Shown: one piece after another, positions 52,955 to 62,319 of the stretch | Numbering within the stretch: position 1 is the stretch's first letter | Layout of the letters: each line of letters begins with the position of its first letter | Assembly: GCA_023014485.1 (NCBI GenBank) | Contig: JAJOZX010002351.1 | Location: forward strand, 75,001-139,000 | Direction: 5' to 3' | Length of the DNA stretch: 64,000 nt | DNA from: Bathynomus jamesi | Taxonomy: Eukaryota; Arthropoda; Malacostraca; Isopoda; Cirolanidae | Made by a program: the position numbers and the translations under genes | The notes under the pieces: generated by a model | What the model was told of the DNA's origin: nothing | The model's database searches: none | The model's input: only the letters and a program-made list of their open reading frames with translations

Positions 52955-53937
52955 TCCCCTCCTTGTATAAAACCGCTTTTAAACGCCCTTATATAAAACC
53001 GATGGTTAACGCAATTTCGAAAATGGCGTCTGACAGTGATGTGCGTCGTAAACAGAGAGCTGTTATAGAGTTCTTAACTGCAGAAAAGGAAACAGTTGGA
53101 AATATTCACAAACGTCTACAACACGTTTACGGAAATGCTGTTGTTCATCGAAGCACAGTTGGACGTTGGTCTACAGTAAACGTGTGAGATCATCAGAGAG
53201 AGGGAGAGCCAGCCTCAAAGATGAGCCGCGCAGTGGTCCCATCGGCTGTGACATCTCACACTGTGCAACGTGCTAACAGCATCATTCAGTCAAATCGGCG
53301 CGTCACATACAAGGAGCTATCACTGCAGCTAGGAATTAGTGAAGGAAGTGTGAATATGATAATTCAGCAACTGGGGTACTCAAAAGTGTGTTCACGGTTT
53401 GTTTCTCGCGAACTGACTGAAGATCACAAAGCCCAAAGAAAAGAAATTGCTTCTGAATCGTTGGGTTGATACGAGACAGAAGGGGATGACTTCCCTTCAC
53501 GAATTGTGACTCGGGATGGGACTTGGGTACACCACTTTGAACCTGAAACAAAACGACAATCCATGGAGTGGCATCACGCAGACTCCCCACGCAAGAAAAA
53601 GTTTAAAATGGCTTCCTCTGCAGCTGCAGGAAAGGTTATGGCCACCATCTTGTGGAACATGAAAGGGGCGATTCTGGTGGAGATTATGAAGAAAGGACAA
53701 ACAATCAATTCAGAGGCATATATTGCTACCCTACAGAGACTCCAGAGACGTATAAAGCGAGTTCAACCGGAGAAAAACTGGAAGACGTCCTTCTTTTGCA
53801 CGATAACGCAAAACTACACAACAGTTTTCAAACAAGAGAGGCCACCACAAAAATGCGCTTGACTGTGTTACCCCACCCTCCAGACAACCCGGATCTGGTA
53901 CCTTCAGACTTCCATTTGTTTGGGCCAATGAAGGATG
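52955..53937 (+). pseudogene. Mariner (DD34D) transposase, fragmented
   Basis: The N-terminal part (RRKQRAVIEFLTAEKETVGN) is followed by a second helix-turn-helix (RRVTYKELSLQLGISEGSVN, 53221-53469). The catalytic part is TWVHHFEPETKRQSMEWHHA, then VLLLHDNAKLH and DNPDLVPSDFHLFGPMKDAI with 34-residue spacing. Five frame breaks are present. The 3' end is cut by a tRNA-like sequence at about 53942. Confidence 0.85.
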
Positions 53938-53941
53938 CTAT

Positions 53942-53993
53942 TCGTGAAAGAATCGGAAGATCCTGGGTTCGATTCCCGGGCGGTTCACCTCAT
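53942..53993 (+). repeat. tRNA 3'-half-like sequence
   Basis: The text gatcctgggttcgattcccg then ggcggttcacc has a perfect B box and a paired T-stem. No 5' half is present. It is probably a SINE or a tRNA fragment fused to the mariner end. Confidence 0.5.
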
Positions 53994-54060
53994 TTTTCAT
54001 TTGTTCGATATTTCTCTTCCTCGTGTGCAGAACGCTCCTCTGTACTTACGTCGTTTCTAT

Positions 54061-54087
54061 ACATATATATATATATATATATATATA
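54061..54087. repeat. (TA)n at left border of the Penelope-like pair
   Basis: The TA tract directly adjoins the 3' end of the minus-strand Penelope-like element, whose end starts at tatcggctattg. Confidence 0.9.
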
Positions 54088-54181
54088 TCGGCTATTGATT
54101 GGTGGCGTGGAAAACGCAGTTTAATAATGAACAGGAACACCAGAGAAAATACAAACATCCTTCAAGGTTTAATAGTACCAA

Positions 54182-54211
54182 CGTTTCGGAATGCACTAAT
54201 TCCATCTTCAG
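54182..54211 (-). ncRNA. Hammerhead-like motif, family 1, copy 1
   Basis: Read on the minus strand, ctgaaga is followed by u, then stem ggaau, loop, auucc, then gaaacg. This fits CUGANGA-stem II-GAAA of hammerhead ribozymes with one extra base before the stem. Penelope-like elements are known to carry hammerheads in their pseudo-LTRs. Confidence 0.5.
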
Positions 54212-54423
54212 GGCTAAAACAATAAAATTCCAAATCACATAGAAAATTACAAAATACAAATTGCTTAATAACAATTTAAAATAAACTTTAAAAAAAAAAA
54301 TTATAAAAAGTAGCTAAGAAAATGTAAAACATTAAAACTAAAAGGTAAATAAATGTGAAGTTAAAAAGTTAAAATTATAAAAAGTAAAAGCATTAAAACT
54401 GAAATGTAAATAAAATAAACTAG

Positions 54424-54712
54424 TACCTTAACCAAAACATAGCAGATCTATCGATGATTCGTCAGAATTTAGGTCTGGTTTTAGTTTATAAATAAACAGA
54501 GACTCCATAATTTTAAGCTTAAGGTCAGAGCTTCCAGCAGCAAGTACGGTGAAATTAGACTGTGAAATTGGGTGGTTATTGTTGTGCGAGTGATTACGTA
54601 TGAGAGAATTAGGTGGTTTGCCAAGGGGTAAATTTGTACGGACCGATTTACCGAGATGTTCATAAATACGAGATTTTAAATGTCTTTTAGTTTTACCTAT
54701 ATATGACCCATA
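54424..54712 (-). pseudogene. GIY-YIG endonuclease domain of element A, out of frame
   Basis: The domain is separated from the upstream reverse transcriptase by a single missing C near 54708 (ccc here where copy B has four). In its own frame it has YIGKTKRHLKSRIYEHLG, with the YIG block and the following Arg, and the catalytic region down to the stop near 54424. This endonuclease nicks DNA to prime insertion. Confidence 0.8.
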
Positions 54713-56870
54713 CAGTGGTCACACTTGTATTGATAAACTATAGATGACTTAAGAAGTGTAGGAATAACATCCTTGTATTTAAATAAATGGTAAATCGATT
54801 TAGACGGGGTGAATATAATTTTTATACACAGTTGTGGGTAGAATTCCTTGAGCAATTTTAAAAGTTTATTTCTAATGTTAAAACTTGAGGTTCCCATATA
54901 GGGCAAAGTGAAATACAGGATATCTTTGGGGACTGTAATTAAGTTTCTAGTTGTAGGGCTTATTAGTCTATTTAAGGTTCTGCCTATTGTAGTCTCGACC
55001 AGTCTAGAAGGGAAATTATTCTTGGCAAGGAGTTTTCGGATGAAATCTAGTTCATCGTGTAGTTTGAAGTAATCTGAACAGATATTGAAAGCTCTATTGG
55101 TCAGAGTCGAGATTAAATTTCGTTTGAAACCTAAAGGGATAAAGGAAGAAAAGTTCATAGTAAGATTGGTAAATGTCGGCTTTCGGTAAACGGAAGTTTC
55201 AAAAGAGGAATTAGTTTTTATTATCTTAATGTCCAAAAAGGACAGAGAGCTATTAGATTCAACTTCTGAAGTAAATTGAATGTTAGGGTGCTTAGAATTA
55301 AGGTAATTACGAAACAAAGGGATATGGTCGGGTGATTTAAACAGGAGAAAAGTGTCATCAATATATCTTCTATAAAAAACCGGTTTAAAGTTGGAAGGAC
55401 ACTCATTCAACCATTTGACTTCATGATGACACAGAAACGCGTTAGCTAAGGTGGGACCAAGAGGCAGACCCATTTGAACACCTTCAGTCTGTTTAAAATA
55501 TTCACCGTTGAATATAAATATAAGGTCTTCCACGGAAAATTTTAATAGTTCTTTCATTTGGCCTCTATTAAAACCCTGCACAGTATCAGTATTATTAAAA
55601 AGATTATCAATACATATATCAATAGTTTCTGCAACAGGCACATTGGTAAATAAAGATTTTACATCGAAGCTAGCCATTGTGTAAGAATTATTATTTAATG
55701 AGGTAATTTCTCTAACGAAAGAAAAAGAATCCCGTGCTGTATACAAATTATAAGTTATAGGTGATAGTATGGGAACCAAGAATTTTGAAAGGTTATAACT
55801 AAAAGTTCCTAGAGCCGATAAAATTGGCCTAAGCGGACAATTAGGTTTGTGTATTTTAGGGAGTCCATACATAATGCCTGGGCTGGATCCAGAAACAAAT
55901 AATTTAGTAAAAACCGTGGCTGAGATTATATTATTAGATTTAAGTTTTCTAAGATACCTATTAATTTTATCTTCCTGTTTTAAAATTAAAGCAAAAATGT
56001 CACCAGTTACTTTAGTAAATCTAGTTGCATCATTTAAAATATCTAACATTTTATCAACATAAACATTCCTGTCCAAAAGAACAACGCCATTGCCTTTGTC
56101 TGGTCTTGTAACCACCAATGACTTGTCCAAAGACAGATTTCTTAGACTTTGAAACTCTTCCACCTCCATATTAGATCTATTGCCATAAGGGTTAAAAGCA
56201 TAAAATGAAGTAAAAGCTAAATTACGTAAATTATTAGATAAAAAGTTAAAACCTTTACTATGTGGGTCAAAGAATGAATGTTTAAAAAGGTCCTTAAAAA
56301 ATAACTCAAAGTTGAGGAAATAATTGTAAAAATTAAGTTTCTTTGGAGTAAGAGAGAATTTCAGGCCTTTACAAAGGGCAGATTTTTGAATATCACTGAG
56401 AACTTTGGAAGAATAATTAAAGATGAGATCATTAGCTGCTAGATTATTACTCGTATTATATCCTAATTTTTGGAGTTTCCTGTTCTGAACAAAATTCACC
56501 CTTGCAACACATTTCAAATTGCCCGTCTGAATGACGTTCAAAAGATGTGTTGAATCTATACCAGACACCAGAGACTTAAAATCACAAGTAGACCGATTAA
56601 GATCCCGATTACATTCATTAATGAGCCTTTTCTTAAATTTAATTTCTGCATCTAGTAATTGTTTTTGACAGTTCCTATAGGTTTCACTTTTTTGTAAATG
56701 AAAGTTACTAAGTTTGAACCTCAAAAAGCCAGGAATCAAACCCTGGTTTCTGCAGCAAGTAAGGAACCGCAAATCACACTGAAGTTTTCTAGCCTTGTAG
56801 TCAAGTTTTTCAAGTCTTCTATACATGTGCAATGCTGGTCTTCCATAGCGTTTGGTGATTATATCGGCTA
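54697..56870 (-). CDS. Penelope-like reverse transcriptase, element A
   Basis: The frame is open from 56934 to 54697 (745 codons). The family portion starts near MYRRLEKLDYKARKLQCDLR, as the text upstream lies in the pseudo-LTR. Motifs in order are VTRPDKGNGVVLLDRNVYV, PGIMYGLPKIHKPNCPLRP, MASFDVKSLFTNVPVAET (motif A), QMGLPLGPTLANAFLCHHE (motif B), FYRRYIDDTFLLFKS (motif C, catalytic YIDD), SFLDIKI and VYRKPTFT. The frame then ends at HCMGHI because of a one-base loss, which separates the GIY-YIG domain. Penelope reverse transcriptases are related to telomerase. The catalytic core is fully intact. Confidence 0.9.
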
Positions 56871-56957
56871 TTGATTGGTGGCGTGGAAAACGCAGTTTAA
56901 TAATGAACAGGAACACCAGAGAAAATACAAACATCCTTCAAGGTTTAATAGTACCAA

Positions 56958-56987
56958 CGTTTCGGAATGCACTAATTCCATCTTCAG
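56958..56987 (-). ncRNA. Hammerhead-like motif, family 1, copy 2
   Basis: Same sequence as at 54182-54211, in the upstream pseudo-LTR. Confidence 0.5.
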
Positions 56988-57445
56988 GGCTAAAACAATA
57001 AAATTCCAAATCACATAGAAAATTACAAAATACAAATTGCTTAATAACAATTTAAAATAAACTTTAAAAAAAAAAAATTATAAAAAGTAGCTAAGAAAAT
57101 GTAAAACATTAAAACTAAAAGGTAAATAAATGTGAAGTTAAAAAGTTAAAATTATAAAAAGTAAAAGCATTAAAACTGAAATGTAAATAAAATAAACTAG
57201 TACCTTAACCAAAACATAGCAGATCTATCGATGATTCGTCAGAATTTAGGTCTGGTTTTAGTTTATAAATAAACAGAGACTCCATAATTTTAAGCTTAAG
57301 GTCAGAGCTTCCAGCAGCAAGTACGGTGAAATTAGACTGTGAAATTGGGTGGTTATTGTTGTGCGAGTGATTACGTATGAGAGAATTAGGTGGTTTGCCA
57401 AGGGGTAAATCAATAGCCGATATAATCACCAAACGCTATGGAAGA

Positions 57446-59854
57446 CCAGCATTGCACATGTATAGAAGACTTGAAAAACTTGACTACAAGGCTAGAAAAC
57501 TTCAGTGTGATTTGCGGTTCCTTACTTGCTGCAGAAACCAGGGTTTGATTCCTGGCTTTTTGAGGTTCAAACTTAGTAACTTTCATTTACAAAAAAGTGA
57601 AACCTATAGGAACTGTCAAAAACAATTACTAGATGCAGAAATTAAATTTAAGAAAAGGCTCATTAATGAATGTAATCGGGATCTTAATCGGTCTACTTGT
57701 GATTTTAAGTCTCTGGTGTCTGGTATAGATTCAACACATCTTTTGAACGTCATTCAGACGGGCAATTTGAAATGTGTTGCAAGGGTGAATTTTGTTCAGA
57801 ACAGGAAACTCCAAAAATTAGGATATAATACGAGTAATAATCTAGCAGCTAATGATCTCATCTTTAATTATTCTTCCAAAGTTCTCAGTGATATTCAAAA
57901 ATCTGCCCTTTGTAAAGGCCTGAAATTCTCTCTTACTCCAAAGAAACTTAATTTTTACAATTATTTCCTCAACTTTGAGTTATTTTTTAAGGACCTTTTT
58001 AAACATTCATTCTTTGACCCACATAGTAAAGGTTTTAACTTTTTATCTAATAATTTACGTAATTTAGCTTTTACTTCATTTTATGCTTTTAACCCTTATG
58101 GCAATAGATCTAATATGGAGGTGGAAGAGTTTCAAAGTCTAAGAAATCTGTCTTTGGACAAGTCATTGGTGGTTACAAGACCAGACAAAGGCAATGGCGT
58201 TGTTCTTTTGGACAGGAATGTTTATGTTGATAAAATGTTAGATATTTTAAATGATGCAACTAGATTTACTAAAGTAACTGGTGACATTTTTGCTTTAATT
58301 TTAAAACAGGAAGATAAAATTAATAGGTATCTTAGAAAACTTAAATCTAATAATATAATCTCAGCCACGGTTTTACTAAATTATTTGTTCTGGATCCAGC
58401 CCAGGCATTATGTATGGACTCCCTAAAATACACAAACCTAATTGTCCGCTTAGGCCAATTTTATCGGCTCTAGGAACTTTTAGTTATAACCTTTCAAAAT
58501 TCTTGGTTCCCATACTATCACCTATAACTTATAATTTGTATACAGCACGGGATTCTTTTTCTTTCGTTAGAGAAATTACCTCATTAAATAATAATTCTTA
58601 CACAATGGCTAGCTTCGATGTAAATCTTTATTTACCAATGTGCCTGTTGCAGAAACTATTGATATATGTATTGATAATCTTTTTAATAATACTGATACTG
58701 TGCAGGGTTTTAATAGAGGCCAAATGAAAGAACTATTAAAATTTTCCGTGGAAGACCTTATATTTATATTCAACGGTGAATATTTTAAACAGACTGAAGG
58801 TGTTCAAATGGGTCTGCCTCTTGGTCCCACCTTAGCTAACGCGTTTCTGTGTCATCATGAAGTCAAATGGTTGAATGAGTGTCCTTCCAACTTTAAACCG
58901 GTTTTTTATAGAAGATATATTGATGACACTTTTCTCCTGTTTAAATCACCCGACCATATCCCTTTGTTTCGTAATTACCTTAATTCTAAGCACCCTAACA
59001 TTCAATTTACTTCAGAAGTTGAATCTAATAGCTCTCTGTCCTTTTTGGACATTAAGATAATAAAAACTAATTCCTCTTTTGAAACTTCCGTTTACCGAAA
59101 GCCGACATTTACCAATCTTACTATGAACTTTTCTTCCTTTATCCCTTTAGGTTTCAAACGAAATTTAATCTCGACTCTGACCAATAGAGCTTTCAATATC
59201 TGTTCAGATTACTTCAAACTACACGATGAACTAGATTTCATCCGAAAACTCCTTGCCAAGAATAATTTCCCTTCTAGACTGGTCGAGACTACAATAGGCA
59301 GAACCTTAAATAGACTAATAAGCCCTACAACTAGAAACTTAATTACAGTCCCCAAAGATATCCTGTATTTCACTTTGCCCTATATGGGAACCTCAAGTTT
59401 TAACATTAGAAATAAACTTTTAAAATTGCTCAAGGAATTCTACCCACAACTGTGTATAAAAATTATATTCACCCCGTCTAAATCGATTTACCATTTATTT
59501 AAATACAAGGATGTTATTCCTACACTTCTTAAGTCATCTATAGTCTATCAATACAAGTGTGACCACTGTATGGGGTCATATATAGGTAAAACTAAAAGAC
59601 ATTTAAAATCTCGTATTTATGAACATCTCGGTAAATCGGTCCGTACAAATTTACCCCTTGGCAAACCACCTAATTCTCTCATACGTAATCACTCGCACAA
59701 CAATAACCACCCAATTTCACAGTCTAATTTCACCGTACTTGCTGCTGGAAGCTCTGACCTTAAGCTTAAAATTATGGAGTCTCTGTTTATTTATAAACTA
59801 AAACCAGACCTAAATTCTGACGAATCATCGATAGATCTGCTATGTTTTGGTTAA
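57446..59854 (+). pseudogene. Penelope-like reverse transcriptase plus GIY-YIG, element B
   Basis: The same protein as in A. Here the reverse transcriptase and GIY-YIG domain are in one frame at the 3' side (58640-59854, including YIDDTFLLFKS and YIGKTKRHLKSRIYEHLG). Two one-base losses break the N-terminal half: a T-run of four instead of five at about 58371, and an A-run of three instead of four at about 58620. Each lesion is in a homopolymer and is absent from copy A, so the two copies are broken at complementary places. Confidence 0.88.
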
Positions 59855-60076
59855 GGTACTAGTTTATTTTATTTACATTTCAGTTTTAATGCTTTTACTT
59901 TTTATAATTTTAACTTTTTAACTTCACATTTATTTACCTTTTAGTTTTAATGTTTTACATTTTCTTAGCTACTTTTTATAATTTTTTTTTTTTTTTTTAA
60001 AGTTTATTTTAAATTGTTATTAAGCAATTTGTATTTTGTAATTTTCTATGTGATTTGGAATTTTATTGTTTTAGCC

Positions 60077-60106
60077 CTGAAGATGGAATTAGTGCATTCC
60101 GAAACG
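60077..60106 (+). ncRNA. Hammerhead-like motif, family 1, copy 3
   Basis: Ctgaagat, stem ggaat, loop, attcc, gaaacg on the plus strand near the 3' end of element B, identical to the copies in A. Confidence 0.5.
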
Positions 60107-60159
60107 TTGGTACTATTAAACCTTGAAGGATGTTTGTATTTTCTCTGGTGTTCCTGTTC

Positions 60160-60162
<3 letters not shown>

Positions 60163-60192
<30 letters not shown>
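60163..60192. repeat. (TA)n between the two Penelope-like pairs
   Basis: The TA tract separates element B from the second inverted pair that begins at 60193. Confidence 0.9.
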
Positions 60193-60198
<6 letters not shown>

Positions 60199-60260
60199 TA
60201 GTAGAAATCCAATGACAAGGAGAAATGTAAATGCCATGAAAAGTCTTCTTTATTGCGCAA

Positions 60261-60287
60261 CGTTTCGAGCAATACGCTCATCTTCAG
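60261..60287 (-). ncRNA. Hammerhead-like motif, family 2, copy 1
   Basis: On the minus strand ctgaagat, stem gagc, loop gtatt, gctc, gaaacg. The core is identical to family 1 but the stem sequence differs while still pairing, a compensatory change. Confidence 0.55.
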
Positions 60288-60633
60288 GCTGTTTAATAAC
60301 AATGTGAAATTAAAATCAATATTGAATGAAAAACAAACAGAAATTTCTATAACCTATTCGTAAAGACAAATTTTAAAAGACTGAGAAAAGAGGGTTAAGT
60401 TCTAAGTTATACAGATTTACATATCAAAATTAAGAAGTTATTTTTAAATACATGTAGTAAATGTGAAATTAATACACTGGAAAAATTACCAATAGTACAC
60501 TGGAACAATGGAGCTATCTAACCTTACACAGCAGTATCCGAGGCCGACTAATTTGAGCAGAGGAGACGGGAATGAAAGATGGCGAGGGAGATAGGGGAAG
60601 GAGGGATTATAAGGAATTGGGGAAGGAGAGGGA

Positions 60634-61395
60634 TCATAGCAGATTGAGAGGGACGGACGATGAGTCAACATTCAGACTAGGGGACAATGCTTTAATGAAA
60701 AGGGATTCTAAAATTCTTAGTGAGTTGGGACAAGTATTACAACCAAGAATTTTAAAATTGTCTAAAGTGACATCAATTTTGCATTTGATGCTATGTTCAC
60801 GTATGCTGGAGGCTTCCTTAGTTTTTAAAATTTTACCTGTTCGGCCACTTATTCCCATATGCGAATAAAATCTAGCCCTGAGAGAGCGAACAGTGCTGCC
60901 GATGTAATTCCCAAGGAGACACCTAGGGCAGGTAAATAAATATACAACACCGCTACGCAACGAGTCAGGGGTTCGATCCTTCGCTGAGAAAAAGCTACCT
61001 AAAGACGTTTTATTAATAAATATGATGCGGAAATCAGTATGATAAAAAAATTTCCTTAACAATTTTGTAAATTTAAGCTTAAATTCCTTATTCAAGGGAC
61101 CCATTTCAGGTACCAAGAAATATTTTATATCCTTCGGCACTGTAATACATTGAAGTTGAGGGCTATAAACATTATTTAAGAAGGATCTAATTAGTTTGTC
61201 TACATATTGAACAGGAAAACTATTATTAGTAAGTAAGTATGATCTTAGATTATTAAATTCATCATAAGTAAGGTAAAATTGGAGGTCAAATTATATCCTC
61301 TGAACAGGAGAGTTTTAATACAAGACATCTTATAGTTGAAATCAGTAAAACTAAAAAAATTCATGCCCAAACCAGTGAAAGTGGGTTTCCTATAA
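60634..61395 (-). pseudogene. Penelope-like ORF end with GIY-YIG domain
   Basis: The 168-codon frame 60634-61140 has MPKDIKYFLVPEMGPLNKEF, then GVVYLFTCPRCLLGNYIGST and VRSLRARFYSHMGISG, the GIY-YIG signature with its YIG and downstream Arg. Upstream, in broken frames to about 61395, lies VYRKPTFTGLGMNFFSF, the tail of the reverse transcriptase. The protein is distinct from that of elements A and B, so it is a second family. Confidence 0.82.
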
Positions 61396-61402
61396 ACTGA
61401 TT

Positions 61403-62260
61403 TTTTTATCATACTGATTTCCGCATCATATTTATTAATAAAACGTCTTTAGGTAGCTTTTTCTCAGCGAAGGATCGAACCCCTGACTCGTTGCGTAGCG
61501 GTGTTGTATATTTATTTACCTGCCCTAGGTGTCTCCTTGGGAATTACATCGGCAGCACTGTTCGCTCTCTCAGGGCTAGATTTTATTCGCATATGGGAAT
61601 AAGTGGCCGAACAGGTTAAAATTTTAAAAACTAAGGAAGCCTCCAGCATACGTGAACATAGGCATCAAATGCAAAATTGATGTCACTTTAGACAATTTTA
61701 AAATTCTTGGTTGTAATACTTGTCCCAACTCACTAAGAATTTTAGAATCCCTTTTCATTAAAGCATTGTCCCCTAGTCTGAATGTTGACTCATCGTCCGT
61801 CCCTCTCAATCTGCTATGATCCCTCCTCCTTCCCCAATTCCTTATAATCCCTCCTTCCCCTATCTCCCTCGCCATCTTTCATTCCCGTCTCCTCTGCTCA
61901 ATTAGTCGGCCTCGGATACTGCTGTGTAAGGTTAGATAGCTCCATTGTTCCAGTGTACTATTGGTAATTTTTCCAGTGTATTAATTTCACATTTACTACA
62001 TGTATTTAAAAATAACTTCTTAATTTTGATATGTAAATCTGTATAACTTAGAACTTAACCCTCTTTTCTCAGTCTTTTAAAATTTGTCTTTACGAATAGG
62101 TTATAGAAATTTCTGTTTGTTTTTCATTCAATATTGATTTTAATTTCACATTGTTATTAAACAGCCTGAAGATGAGCGTATTGCTCGAAACGTTGCGCAA
62201 TAAAGAAGACTTTTCATGGCATTTACATTTCTCCTTGTCATTGGATTTCTACTAAATATT
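61403..62260 (+). mobile_element. Second Penelope-like family, inverted right arm
   Basis: This is the complement of 60193-61050, ending at ggatttctactaaatatt, close to a (TA)n tract at 62296-62318. It carries the same GIY-YIG coding end (61440-61820) with small differences. Confidence 0.85.
62166..62192 (+). ncRNA. Hammerhead-like motif, family 2, copy 2
   Basis: Ctgaagat, stem gagc, loop, gctc, gaaacg, matching the left-arm copy. Confidence 0.55.
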
Positions 62261-62319
62261 AAATTGAAGCTCTGTAGAAGCAACCCGCATAATTATATAT
62301 ATATATATATACGTATATA

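Larger units (their letters stand above)
54088..57407 (-). mobile_element. Penelope-like element A, with pseudo-LTRs
   Basis: The element reads leftwards. Its terminal sequence at 54088-54640 (3' untranslated region plus the end of the coding region) is repeated in the same orientation at 56863-57407, upstream of the ORF start. This is the pseudo-LTR arrangement typical of Penelope elements. Each pseudo-LTR carries a hammerhead-like motif. The upstream pseudo-LTR is truncated where it meets element B head to head. Confidence 0.88.
57408..60162 (+). mobile_element. Penelope-like element B, inverted partner of A
   Basis: Starting at caatagccgata, it is the near-exact complement of element A over about 2.75 kb and ends at a (TA)n tract. 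It is about 35 bases short of A at the 3' end. Together they form a giant palindrome with a spacer of about 540 bp. Confidence 0.9.
60193..61400 (-). mobile_element. Second Penelope-like family, 3' part (left arm)
   Basis: A minus-strand, 5'-truncated element holding the last part of the reverse transcriptase ORF, the GIY-YIG domain and a 3' region with a hammerhead-like motif. Bases 60193 to about 61050 pair with 61403-62260. Confidence 0.82.

Noticed and set aside
54697..56934. Telomerase reverse transcriptase
   Set aside because: The motifs, the GIY-YIG domain and the pseudo-LTRs identify a Penelope-like element, a relative of telomerase but not the host enzyme.
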